From Zarea fungicola (lineage: Eukaryota; Ascomycota; Sordariomycetes; Hypocreales; Cordycipitaceae): DNA of 64,000 nucleotides. Shown here one piece after another: positions 13,080 to 23,321 of this stretch. Every line of letters begins with the position of its first letter. Position 1 is the first letter of the stretch. The stretch is taken from the NCBI GenBank assembly GCA_900169235.1, contig FWCC01000154.1, positions 1-64,000 of the forward strand. Direction: 5' to 3'. The translations under genes and the position numbers were made by a program. Below the pieces are notes generated by a model. It ran no database searches. It was given only the letters and a program-made list of their open reading frames with translations, and had not been told where the DNA came from.

Positions 13080-13581
13080 TTCGGCAGGCTCTATACTTAT
13101 TGTCGCGTCCACTCGTTTTCCTGTTGTCAATGGGTGTCGTTGCGGGGGGTTGGAAGAGAATGCGACACGCGGTTGAAGTGTTGAAAAAGTTCTGGCTGTG
13201 AGGCTCCAGCTCAACGCCACTCGCCACAGGCTAAGCCCCACCTGGCATGTCTACGAGTCGTCGCTTCTGGACCACCAACTGTTTGGCAATATTTAGACGC
13301 AATACATGTATATATATATAATTTGCATTATAGATGATGGTGTTTTAATTTTTGGCCAATTTATTGAATATAATTCATCTATCAATGACTCGCGCTCTAC
13401 CCTATAAATCCGTCCGTCAGGCCAAAGTCTCTCGGCCGTCTGCATATAAGCCATGTTAACAAAGCAAATGCCGACATCTACATCCAGAATTTTCATATAA
13501 AATTTATTTTCATTTCCTGGCCTGAGATTCACCATTATTACCCGTCGCACTACACTCCATCGTAGCCATCTCCTGAGTATG
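13080..13581. other. Intergenic, Cwc2 promoter and TF 3' end
   Basis: A 502-bp spacer between genes on the minus strand. It includes a short TA-dinucleotide tract near 13307-13321 and AT-rich sequence consistent with a 3' UTR. Nothing else is recognised. Confidence 0.5.
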
Positions 13582-15606
13582 TCAGCTAGAGCCATTAAAC
13601 TCGCTCAACAGCGAAGCCCACTCCATGCTATCGAGCGTAAAGCCATCATCCACATTGTCGTAGGGCGGGGGCCATATCTGTCCATCTACAACAGGCGCCT
13701 GATTTACTGCTATGCTATTCGTAGACGTGGTCTTTTGCATTCCGTCTTCAGGTTGCCCAATGTCAACAATCGCTCTGACCCGGTATGGATAACTCCGGGC
13801 AAGCAGACGCATCTTTGAGCAAAGACTCCCTGTTATGTCTGCCTCTTTGTCGTCCTCTGTCATTCCCTCTACCTTAGTTTCAAGAGCCTTGACAAGGCTC
13901 TCGACAACGTTGGAATAGTCTGCCGCATCCACAATGGCGCGCGCCTCGGCCAGCAAAGACGAGTCGATTGGTTGTCTCGCAAATAACTGCACAAGAGTCA
14001 GCACGGCAGCAGGCATAGAACCAATCGCGGCACACAAGCGCGCACTGGTCGATATTGACATTTGCGCAATCTCGGGACGCGGCAGGTTGGTCGCAGCCTG
14101 GATCAGCTCCTTGCATCGTATAATTAGATCCATGAGCATAGTCGTTCGAATTGTGCTGGTTGGGTCGGTTACCCATATCTCCTCCTTTAGGCATAACTCC
14201 TCAAGTCGAATCTCCATGTATTTTACTTCGGTTCGTATTGCATTTTCTAGTAGAATAAAAATCAGTTGGCACTTTGCAGGCAAAAGAAAAACAGGGGCTC
14301 AGTCTCCAAAGTCCTACCAGTTGGTAAAGGGCAATTCGAGACCACCTTCTCTATAGATGGCATCATGCTGTCGAGTTGCCTCTTTAACGCTCCGCGCGTA
14401 ACTTGGATAAGAGACACTCCTCCGGCAGCTTGCAGAGAAATGTACGCCTCGTCCAGTTTGGCCCCAAACGACACAAGTTGTACAAAGGGCTTAATCCACC
14501 GATCGGATAAATGGTCTGCAGATGCCGCAATACTCTCGAGACATTCGTCGATTCTTTTATCATGCTTCATCGACACAGGGTGGCCTAGGGTACCGGAGAG
14601 ACTAATGAATGATATTACCATGTCAGTTAAAAGCACGCAGGAAACCCAAAAGGCGACGAGTCAGGCCGCCGTCACTCACCCAGCGGAAAGCCAATACGTT
14701 CCGAGCAGCGCCCGCTTCTCGTCGGCGCTCAAACTTGGTTTTCGGTATAGACCCAAATCAAACAGGATAGACACACAAAACTGCACTAATAAAAGCAGCT
14801 GCGGATGTCCTTTCTGCGCGGGGTACGTAAACCATGCGCAATAAACCAACATCCCGCGCAGCAGTTCAAGATTCCTCTCGGACCGTGCCACGACCCTCAG
14901 CATAATATGCTGCATGACTTCATTCGTAACTGTCCTGCGGAGAGGGTGAGCCATGCTCATCGTCGCTGCGACAATACACAGGAAGAGAAAAGGCTCGCGA
15001 GCTACAAGGTTAGATGCTGTTTCTCCATGGGCAAGCACGACAAAAGGAAATTTCAGCCCAAAGTCATATCGAAAGCTCTTGATTAGAATCTCTGCATCGG
15101 CCTCACTCAGAAGACCTCGATCCAGAATCGAGGACTGGCCCTCGAGTATAGACCTGGTAGGGAGGTCAAGCCCATGAGATGCGTCATTGGCAGATTCCAG
15201 CAGCGATGTGATGCTGGTCGCGCTCTCAGCAACACATATTGAGTCCGAGTCCAGAGTGTGTAGATTTGTGGCCTCGGGTGATACTGTCTGCTCATTCCTT
15301 CTTGTCAAGACGGCCAGTTGCGATGCGAGCCGATCCACCTTGTTCTCCAGTCCATCATCACGCCTATAGTAGTTAGCAGTCGCAAAATCATACAGTCATT
15401 CCTCTTTTTTTTATTTTGTAGTGATAAACTAACCTTGGTCTAGGCTTTGGCTTACGCCTTGTTTGTGGCATGTCGAGATATACGCATGATTTGCCCATGC
15501 GAGAACATCGTTGGCACAGGTTAGCCGTCTCGGGCGTACACTTTGCCTTGGCAGTTGTGCAGGCCACGCATGCCCTCCTCTTTGTTGCGGGTAGTACATT
15601 GCTCAT
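13582..15606 (-). CDS. Zn2Cys6 transcription factor 1 (fungal-specific TF domain)
   Basis: Predicted nuclear DNA-binding regulator, 601 aa. Exons in gene order: 15606-15434, 15363-14680, 14601-14318, 14246-13582. Every junction keeps the frame, and one intron has a CTGAC branch site. The N-terminal zinc cluster is CVACTTAKAKC then a Cys-x2-Cys-x6-Cys half ending GKSC. It is followed by a basic linker and a Leu-rich segment (DRLASQLAVLTRR) suited to coiled-coil dimerisation. The middle-homology region (fungal_TF_MHR type) includes the LLLLVQFCVSILFDLGLYR and TYWLSAG blocks. It is divergent from the SDR gene at 16069 across a promoter carrying repeated CGG-N5-CCG sites, the kind of target expected for dimeric zinc-cluster proteins. 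Regulation of that SDR gene, and of itself, is an inference. Confidence 0.88.
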
Positions 15607-15638
15607 TATGTGAGCAATGAGCCTCCAATGATTGATTC

Positions 15639-15850
15639 AGGATCGTCCGGCCAACCGATGAACCGGATCTTCCGTCTGATGAATAATGGCGTGGACGGTG
15701 GCATGCAGATGGTCGGAAGTCGGAAGAGTCGGATCATCCGGTCACCATGCTTTGTAAAACCGCTTTAGGCCAATCAACACTGACTCGGCGCTCAAAGCGG
15801 CAACCTTGCACGCTAAATTTGTAGATGGCGCCAGAAAGTCGGATCATCCG
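15639..15850. promoter_or_regulatory. Cluster of four CGG-N5-CCG elements
   Basis: Four copies of an 11-bp element lie in the divergent promoter. CGGATCTTCCG is at 15664-15674; CGGATCATCCG is at 15730-15740 and again at 15840-15850. A one-mismatch copy, AGGATCGTCCG, is at 15639-15649. Two copies are perfect palindromes around a central C. Tandem TCGGAAG repeats (15713-15726) add further CGG half-sites. Inverted CGG triplets at fixed spacing are the known target type for Zn2Cys6 dimers. The adjacent factor at 13582-15606 is the obvious candidate ligand, by inference. Confidence 0.7.
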
Positions 15851-15950
15851 ATTCGACCCTTTTCCTCCACCTCGACTTATAATCAACTTGCAACTTATTA
15901 ATTCAAACGGATGGATTCATAATTGACTCGAAATTGGATCAGTATCAAAG

Positions 15951-15958
15951 TATAAAAG
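15951..15958 (+). promoter_or_regulatory. TATA box upstream of SDR gene
   Basis: TATAAAAG lies 111 bp upstream of the SDR start codon and about 100 bp downstream of the last CGG-N5-CCG element. It is the clearest TATA box in the window and suggests an inducible promoter. Confidence 0.65.
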
Positions 15959-16068
15959 GGGAGCTCTTGCACAAAATGAAACGAATGGCATCAACAACAG
16001 ATTCACAAATCTCCGCAAGCAACCAACTTCATCCAAATACTTAAAAAATAACCATAAAATAAACGAGC

Positions 16069-16941
16069 ATGTCTTCATACGCCATCACAGGAGCCTCCAG
16101 AGGTATTGGCCGGGAGTTTATCCGCCAGCTCGCCGCCAACCCATCCAATACTGTCTTCGCCATTGTCCGAGATCCATCCGGCGCAGCGCTCGCTGATCTA
16201 GTCGCCAAGCACACCAATGTGCACGCCATCAAGGCCGACGTCACAGATCCAGCTTCCCTTCTTGCCGCCGCCCACGCAGTTTCTGCCGTTACAGGCGGTA
16301 CGCTGGATGTCCTCATCCATAATGCCATCGCGAGCGACATGGCCACCATGTCGTATAGCCCAAGCCAGTTTCCCCTGGACGTGGTGGCTACGCACGCCAT
16401 GTTCGACGGCGTCCTGGGCACGGCCGTCTACGGCGGCCTCTGGGTGACAAACGCCTTTCTACCGCTCATTGAAAAGGGCAGCCAGAAGAAGATTGTGCAC
16501 ATCTCCAGCGGCATGGGTGATGTGGGCCTCGTGCGCCAGTCGGGAATTAGCTATGCGGTCGCGTATGCAGTGGCAAAGGCAGGTATGAACATGCTGGTCG
16601 CAAAGTATGCGGCGGAGCTGAAGCCAAAGGGTATCCATGTCCTGGCGCTGAGCCCTGGATGGGTTGATACTTGGGAGGGTAAGTTGCTTTATTTCGGCCA
16701 ATCTTCTTTCAAAGGGTTTTGATGCTGATAGAATTTTATCGTTTTAGGAGAGAAACCTGCCGAGATGGTTCAGGCACTTGAAATCATGCTGCAGCAGTTT
16801 CAGAGTGGCAACCCTGCCCTCAAGGGACAAATTCAGCCTGAGGAGAGCGTCAGGAAAGGCCTTCAGGTCATCGACAACTTGGATGCTGAGAGCAGTGGAT
16901 TGCTTCTCAGCCACAATGGAAATGCTGAAGATTGGTTCTAA
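16069..16941 (+). CDS. Short-chain dehydrogenase/reductase 1
   Basis: Predicted NAD(P)-dependent oxidoreductase of 267 aa, probably cytosolic. Exons 16069-16678 and 16748-16941. The classical SDR pattern is complete: cofactor motif TGASRGIG (residues 7-14), DVTD (57-60), IHNA in place of NNAG (83-86), catalytic Ser147/148, Tyr166 and Lys170 (YAVAK), then SPGWVDT. A small C-terminal cap is encoded in exon 2. The sequence resembles fungal SDRs annotated as norsolorinic-acid-ketoreductase-like, but the substrate is unknown. The promoter holds repeated zinc-cluster sites and a TATA box, so expression is probably inducible and controlled by the divergent regulator. Start ATG at 16069 follows an AC-rich leader typical of a short 5' UTR. 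Confidence 0.92.
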
Positions 16942-18108
16942 CTTCAACCTACATTTGTTTGTTGAGTTGGTTCAATGGGATGGTATGCTCCAATCAGCGT
17001 TGGCGGCTTGAGCAGTTCCCCAACCAGCGAGCAGCCTGCACTTCCCGTCACAGTATACTAGATCGCGATGCAGAATCTTCCATTGTAGAGAATAGACAAT
17101 CAATAGATCCAATGTCTGAAACGAATAACTTTTTGTCACTGGTCTAAAGTCAACTTCCAAGGCTGGCCAAAAACTAGCCAGCTATACATCCAGTCTTAAC
17201 TCAGTTGCAAACTTTATAGTGGCTTCCAGCACGCTGCCTCCCCAAAATCTAATGCCAGTACTGACTGTAAGCCGACAGACACTGCGCAGCTATTTCATTC
17301 TTGCCGCTGCCCTTGCTGCTAGCCTTGTGAAGTGATCAACATAACAAAGGTTCATTCTTACTACCAATATAGACTTTCGTAATTCGAGTTCGTAGAGGGA
17401 ACATCTAGCAACCAATCTCTGCACTGGACCAAACGTTGACTCGCAACCCCTGCAGGGTAGGGTGCCTGACGGTGGCTGCATCCAACTGGCGGAAAAGAAA
17501 ACTTACGAGATTTAGGATTATAATTTATTTAATCAGCCAATGGTGTTTCTATAATGACACGCTGGACTTTCTATTTCCATTTCGTAATTGACAATTGACA
17601 ATTGACAGCAAACTAAGGCTAAAGGCATCAATAAGTTAGGTGCCGACTTTCTGACCGATAGTTGACGCTTCATCCTCCGGATTTCAATGGCGCTCGAACG
17701 GAGGTAATTAAGGAGGTTTATTCTTGGAATATGTATTTTCGGGTTATAAAAATGCAGTTCTTTGTACATTGAACTTCATAGTGGTCAAGGAACCAATAAG
17801 TAATTAGTGAGCCGCAACCACACGCTGATACAGTCGGCGCAATATTGACTCCGACCATGTCAGCACTCGATGGCCAGACTTAAACCAGGCATTAAAGATG
17901 AAAATGCTACTTTATTTGTCATGGAGATAGAAGGCACTAAGCTGCTCAAATCGTTTCTCTGCGCAGAGACTCATAACTCATAAACATAAGCCCGCAAGTC
18001 AACACCCAAGACTTTGTAAATGTTGGCTCTTTGGCTCCTTTGGAATCCAACCAAAACCCACGTGGAAGTACGAATATCCCCTTGGCCACAAGGCATGCAA
18101 AAAGCCGT
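16942..18108. other. Intergenic, no convincing gene
   Basis: A 1.17-kb stretch, moderately AT-rich. It contains a triple tandem heptamer AATTGAC (17586-17606) and a short inverted repeat near 17160 (GGCTGGCC ... GCCAGC). Short ORFs here show no family resemblance. Confidence 0.5.
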
Positions 18109-18456
18109 CTAGGCAGGACCATCAATGCAGGTGTATGCCGCAGCGCCAATGTTGCTCCAGCCGGCGCTGTCCACGTCGCGGCTGCCGTGGTCGTCATCGT
18201 TGCATTGGAACCTGCAGCCTTCGGCGGTGTAGAGCTTGAAGTTGTACGGGCCTGTTGATTTGACCGAGACGAGGCTCGTCTGGAAGAAGGAAGGGAGGAA
18301 ACAGCAGCCGTTATATCGGCAGGTAAAACTCTCGCAGTGGCCGGTGAAGCCACGGCCCGAGCAGCCAAAGACAGTCATTGGGCCTCTGTCAGCCTGCACG
18401 ACGAGGGTGACGAGGGAGAGGACGAGGAGGGCAGGAGTTTGAGCATTGTGACCCAC
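18109..18456 (-). CDS. Small secreted cysteine-rich protein (5' end unresolved)
   Basis: The open frame encodes about 115 aa. A hydrophobic stretch (PALLVLSLVTLVV) looks like a signal peptide, and a compact mature region of about 90 residues follows. It holds eight cysteines, including GCSGRGFTGHC, TCRYNGCC, GCRFQC and a C-terminal TCIDG. Eight cysteines suggest four disulfides and an extracellular role; small fungal proteins of this kind include effectors and antimicrobial-like proteins. No in-frame ATG precedes the hydrophobic segment: the frame runs from a stop near 18507 and reaches only a GTG at 18456. The true start therefore probably lies in a short upstream exon that I could not define, since the best candidate splice implies an intron of only about 37 nt. 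I do not recognise a named family. Confidence 0.55.
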   Translation of the reverse strand: MGHNAQTPALLVLSLVTLVVQADRGPMTVFGCSGRGFTGHCESFTCRYNGCCFLPSFFQTSLVSVKSTGPYNFKLYTAEGCRFQCNDDDHGSRDVDSAGWSNIGAAAYTCIDGPA

Positions 18457-18983
18457 AGATGTCTCAAGACTATCAAGAAAACAGACGGCTCTAGTTGAGT
18501 TTTAACATCGTTTTTCCAAGCTTCATTTTATTTTTGTAAAGCAGCTAGGCACCGAAATGGGCAAATAATCGCTACCGTCTAAAACTGTACATGTCGCTAT
18601 CTTAAGCCAATATTCTCCAACTGTCTCGCCTCGGGAACACCCACTTCATGAGCTGTTTTTGGCTCTATTAGCCCATACTGACTTAAATAGGATGAATGGG
18701 CAGAAGCTGAGTTTGAGCGCAACGAGAACTATTATATCCAATGTGATTGGTGTGTAGCCAAGAGGAAGTAAGGCAAGCTGGTCTGTGCAAAACGCTGTGG
18801 CAACATTCCAGTATAATTCCAAAGATCGTAAGACACAAAGAAAACCCCGTATCAACGCCACGTATTCCAATAGAAGAAAAAGAGAAACAAGTCTGATGCT
18901 CATTGATTCAAACAAGACCATTTCCATCAAAACAATGTGTACTGTGGCCATCCAAGGTGGGAATCCCATTTCAACTGAGTGCA
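18457..18983. other. Intergenic, between secreted protein and F-box genes
   Basis: A 527-bp AT-rich spacer. A hydrophobic open frame on the minus strand (18646-18990) is considered chance. The likely contents are the promoter of the secreted-protein gene and the 3' end of the F-box gene. Confidence 0.45.
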
Positions 18984-20684
18984 TCAACAAGCCCCGACGC
19001 CATTTCGGAAACCATTGCTCCAGCTGTCCTGAAAAAACTTTGGCTCAAATTTATGTTTGCATCTGCTTGACAGTTCTATCACCTTGACAGGCCTGGCAGC
19101 GTTCGCCGGACCACTCGAATCTCTTTGGATGATGAAAGCAGTGTCAAGAAGATCGACATATTCGAGAGACAGGCTCTTAGCCACCATTGCCTCCACAGTT
19201 AAAGTAATTTGCGCATCATCATGGCATCTGTCAAACGTTTCTTGACGACGCCGTTGCTTTACCACACTGACAGCCTTCAACGCGGGCAGCTGACTAAACG
19301 TACGCCCGAGGATGGGTAAGCGGCAACTCGCCGAGCCTGACCGGGAATCCGGACACAGTTTCGTCTGCAATCCGAGACGGAGATGTGTCAGCCATATGCA
19401 GCTATCTAGGCTTTTGAAAGTTTCGTCCATGGGAATTTGCGAGAAGAGTGGTATCGGAATTCGAAGCATGGGGACACAGGCTCGTCTGGCCAGGTCACCG
19501 AGGGTCATGGACTGCATGCCACCGTCGTTTCTTATATCGGCGATTTTTAAGCTTCGACGACCTTGAACTGCCATGGGCAAGAAATCCCAGTCCCGCAGAG
19601 TTGCAAAGCTCAACTCGACATCCTGCAAACGGGGGGTGACGTTTGGCTGTAGCAAATGCCATATCGGCAGGCTGGCTTCAGGCAGACCAAATGCCTGGCA
19701 CGAACAACTTTCGACGTAAATCTTTTCCAGCGCTGTGAGGTCAAATAAAATCTGTAGCCTCTCGTTCGGTGGTGCATGTAGGCACGGGCCTAGTGACAGC
19801 CATTTCAACTGAAGCGCGGCCATCTTTGTTGGGACGTATTCGGTGCAAACTACCTCCAGTAGTCTATCATTGCAGGCGGCGTCTCCATCGATTGACAGGC
19901 TGAAGGATTGAAGCCTTGGTGCAGCCGCCAAAATCGTGACCATGAGTTTTGTTGTGAAGACAGCCTCGTCGAAATACGCTTCTTTCACGACCAGGGTTCG
20001 CAGGCTGGCCAAAGCCCACACGGCAGAAAGGTTCACCAATCTGCCCCCGGTTAATGGTAGCCTTTCAAAGCTACGTATTGTTAATGGACATTTGAAGTCT
20101 AGGCAGAGGTCTTCAAGGTTGTGCATGCACCCGATATGCTGCAACCATGTGTCCTCGAGCGTTACGCCAGTGACTCTGCATTCGGTTAGAAACATCCAGC
20201 CTGAATAAATAAATAGAAATAGTGAAAAGGTTGAAGTACGTACTCGACGGCCTTGAGATTTGGCATTCGTTGGATGACGGATAGCAACAACGGACGAAAC
20301 GTCGGATTAGTCCAATGGTTTCCTAATCTCGGACTATCGAGAAGAACACGGAGCGTTTTTGAAGATGCAGTTTGCCAATTCCGGGACAGACGGGCCAGCC
20401 ACCCATTTTGGGTGTGATGAGGATGCTCCTTTTCAACAAGCGTGACAGTTCGATGTAGGAACGGTGAGAAAATGGCATTGAACGCCTTGGAAATAGTGCA
20501 GAGTGTCCTGAGAGAATCCTTGTCGGATATCTATTTTCAAATGTCAGAGTGAATATGAGCACATCGAAATGTTTTTTTGTTAACGCACCAGTACATCTGC
20601 AACCATCATCAGCAGCTCGGGGCAGCCCATGAAGCGTTGGACGGCGCTTTCGCGCCAGGACTGAGTGGCAGCCACTTCTGCCAT
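18984..20684 (-). CDS. F-box / leucine-rich-repeat-like protein
   Basis: Predicted 524-aa substrate-receptor-type protein for an SCF ubiquitin ligase. Exons in gene order: 20684-20589, 20530-20244, 20175-18984. The F-box spans the first intron: MGCPELLMMVADVL joins ISDKDSLRTLCTISKAFN, followed by SPFLHRTV. The second junction uses a GTACGT donor and a CTAAC branch to give NLKAVEVTGVTLEDTW, a typical LRR-like strand. The rest is irregular leucine-rich repeats (HNLEDLCLDF, ASLRTLVVKEA, PRLQSFSLSID, LQLKWLSLGPC, PRLQDVELSF). This pattern matches large families of fungal F-box proteins. No substrate can be named. An upstream hydrophobic in-frame extension beyond 20684 is not part of the protein. 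Confidence 0.8.
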
Positions 20685-21638
20685 TGAAATCGGAAAACAA
20701 AAAAATCCAAAAAGGAATGCAAAAGGCCAAAGATGAAGGATTACAAAAGAAAATGATGAAAACAATTGGAACAAAAGGAAAAAAAAGTGAGATGGGGAAG
20801 GAGCCAATGCGAGCATTATACGCGAGAGCTGGTTGATGTGGGCTGTCGCCGTTTGCACCAGACCGCGACGCGTTTCAAATGTGAGAACCAAAGGATGGCT
20901 CCCTGCTACATGCTGTCCTTTTAACCTTCATGATACTTCGCTCCGAAAGCCTGTCGAGCTCCAAGCCTACCAGGGCTCGTCTATTCATTGTCGCGAGTAA
21001 GACGGCGCCGGTCGGGGGCCGGACATCAGGATACGCATACTTGCTTTTGGAGAGGAATATGTCTACACAATCACAGCAACGATTTTCTCTCCGCCTCAAA
21101 ATGCTTTAAATAAAATTGCGGATTTTCTCTTTGGGTGGAAGCCCTGCGCCACCACCCCGAGAGAGCAAGCCCGTGACTGCAATCCAGACTATGCAATACA
21201 TTCACAGTTGCTGCGTTCAGGTCACTTTGATAAAGAAGCAATATAGCCTTGATTATTGCAATATCTGTGGCAAAATACCCACGTGAATTCGAACCATGGT
21301 GGCTTCGGCCAGAAGGCTGGTTTTCAATGACTAAGAGGGTTGCCAGATCACTGACGTTACACAATGCGGGTGCACGCCTGGCCGCGGAACTCACCCACCA
21401 ACCGGATCATTTCAATTTGCCGCTAGAGCAAGGCATCGGCATCGTGAGTGGCCCTATGATCTGCAGCCTGGCCTTGGCGAGTGGTAGAAGTGAGATGAAT
21501 TTGAACGCAACGTCATGGCGCTGCCAACCGCGGTGCCACATCGTTCTGAACCAGCAATAGTAAGCACTGGATTTAGTGAGAAATTGTTCTTTAAAAGTCA
21601 ATGGCTGAAATTGGGAACAAAACTAGCTGCGCAAGAAG
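20685..21638. other. Intergenic, no convincing gene
   Basis: A 954-bp stretch holding the F-box promoter and the 3' end of the next gene. A tRNA T-loop-like string near 21280-21296 was examined and rejected. No gene or repeat is recognised. Confidence 0.5.
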
Positions 21639-22418
21639 CTACGCTCCAAGCTTGAGCCCAGTGAGCTTCTCGCAAGCCTTGACAACATGCTCCTGCAATT
21701 CCTTGTCGGCTGTCGCAACGAGAGGCTCACCAACTTTCTTGTTTGGCACAAAATAAACGCCAGTGAGGGTCGTATCGTAGTCACCCTCGGCTAGGGCGAG
21801 GTAGGTTTCGACGCCGTCCTCCATCCTGTCCGTCGCCTCGTTGCCGGCAAGCTTGGTGGGGACATAGCCGGGATGCACAGAGGTGACCGAGGTGCCCTGG
21901 AACCGTCTCGCAGCGGCATTGGCGAGAAGCATCACCTGAAACTTTGAGTCGCAGTAGGCCTGGAACTCGTCCCATCCCGGCTCACCGCGCTCAAACCACC
22001 ACATATCCTCGAGGCCTGTGCTGGCTTGAAAGTGCAGGATGGATCCAATGAATACAAGGCGTTTAGGTCGGTTAAGTAGACACGCGAGAATGTACGGAGC
22101 GACAAGATTGGAAAAGACGGCGGCTGGGACGCCAGTATCGGCCGTCTTGCGCATGGGGCCGTGGAATAGTCCCGCATTCAGAATAACAGCGTCAAAGGTG
22201 CCAATCGCGTTGGCCTGTTCAGCGAGCCGGCGAGTCTCAGCCATGTTTGTGACATCTCCGATCAAAACACCTGCAGCCCCAGGGCACAATGCGAGCGCAT
22301 CTGCGGCTCGATTTTGGTTTCGCGCGTGCAGATAGACAGTGTGTCTACGCTCCACGAGTTGGCGGGCTGACTCCAGGCCGAAGCCGTCAGTAGATCCAGT
22401 GATGAAGATTCGAGCCAT
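21639..22418 (-). CDS. Short-chain dehydrogenase/reductase 2
   Basis: Predicted NADP-dependent oxidoreductase, 259 aa, single exon. Cofactor loop TGSTDGFG (residues 7-14) is followed by HARN (31-34), which fits NADP preference, then GDVTN (54-58) and LNAGLF with NAG at 81-83. Catalytic residues Ser126, Tyr155 and Lys159 (YCDSK) are present, as is HPGYVPTKL after them. The closest recognisable group is the bacterial/fungal SDRs annotated as daunorubicin C-13 ketoreductase-like; the substrate is unknown. It lies 0.9 kb from the zinc-cluster gene at 23322 and near a third SDR, which suggests a small co-regulated oxidoreductase group. ATG at 22418 begins directly at the Rossmann fold, as is usual for the family. 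Confidence 0.92.
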   Translation of the reverse strand: MARIFITGSTDGFGLESARQLVERRHTVYLHARNQNRAADALALCPGAAGVLIGDVTNMAETRRLAEQANAIGTFDAVILNAGLFHGPMRKTADTGVPAAVFSNLVAPYILACLLNRPKRLVFIGSILHFQASTGLEDMWWFERGEPGWDEFQAYCDSKFQVMLLANAAARRFQGTSVTSVHPGYVPTKLAGNEATDRMEDGVETYLALAEGDYDTTLTGVYFVPNKKVGEPLVATADKELQEHVVKACEKLTGLKLGA

Positions 22419-23321
22419 TTTTAAGAGCGAAAACAGCTGTGGTACGGGTAAAGTAGATTATGGACCGTGCAAGAAGAAGTGCACTGACAAGCTGACGAAC
22501 GAGAAGAAACACGCAAGATCTTCGAAAAGCCTGAACGGGAGATAACGTTCAAGCCATACATTTCCATAAAGAGGTAGTGCAGACTGCGTTAAATAAAATA
22601 AATAGCATAGCGAAACCGGAACTATAACAGTGGTACATTGTAGCCTGATTGATGCTGAAGTGGTATTTCCAGTTCGCTCGATCCACAATGCTATCGGTTC
22701 GTGGCGGCAGCCCGGTTTGTACCGGTTTATTTGATGCAGTTTCGGTCAGGGATCGTAATTTAGACCCGATTGCCACCTCTGGCACTATTGTAAATGCCAT
22801 CTAATGACGACTGTGGATGCTTCTAATGGATCCCAAGAGAAGGCTTTCTTTATGCTCAGTTGTTGCTCCACATCGAAGCCCGCGGCATTTGAACCCCCAC
22901 GGATTTGTTATGTGTGGTTTTAATGTCCACCACCGAAAGACATACCCAATAGTAATCTCGGAGATCGGTCCATTGCCTCTTTGGGCATGACGGATAGGGC
23001 GGGCAAATGGAAAGGGCGTGCTGTCATGGGCTGCCAGCGATCCCATCAAGTCCGAACTCGGCCAGCCCGTTTCTGGCGTCGTCGCTAGGTTTTCCCCAGA
23101 AAGAATTGGGTGTAGATCACGCATAGACAAGTGCACTCGATTTTCACTACGCGGTGCTGTCTAAGACTACGACACTGCCTCTACTAGTAGACCGCTCGCC
23201 GTACGTTCCAGTTGCCCTGGTGGCTGCATTGAAGGGTGTGTGACCTTCGTTTCTGCCTCTCGGCCAAGCCGTCCGGTAGCCTCTTGCGTTTGCATAAAAC
23301 ATTGCCTGTCGTGGGCCATGT
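22419..23321. other. Intergenic, SDR2 promoter region
   Basis: A 903-bp stretch between minus-strand genes. The open frame at 22801-23136 has no recognisable motif. I see no repeat or RNA gene. Confidence 0.45.

Noticed and set aside
17946..18368. 140-codon minus-strand frame overlapping the secreted protein
   Set aside because: It is a different frame over the same bases, Ala/Ser/Arg-rich, without signal peptide or cysteine pattern.
18646..18990. Hydrophobic 114-codon minus-strand frame that could be a membrane protein
   Set aside because: It overlaps the F-box 3' end. It has no recognisable family and no supporting splice or start context, and AT-rich DNA readily gives hydrophobic frames.
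18984..20684. Alternative acceptor (TTCAG near 20190) for the second F-box intron
   Set aside because: It puts the downstream leucine-rich frame out of phase, while the TGCAG acceptor with a CTAAC branch keeps it.
21240..21370. tRNA-like T-loop string (GGTTCGAATTC on the minus strand)
   Set aside because: The flanking bases do not form a five-base-pair T stem. No A-box or anticodon arm can be folded around it.
22870..22920. Second tRNA-like string (GGTTCAAAT on the minus strand)
   Set aside because: Stem bases mismatch and there is no cloverleaf.
22801..23136. 111-codon minus-strand frame between SDR2 and zinc-cluster factor 2
   Set aside because: No motif or homologous-looking block; probably chance.
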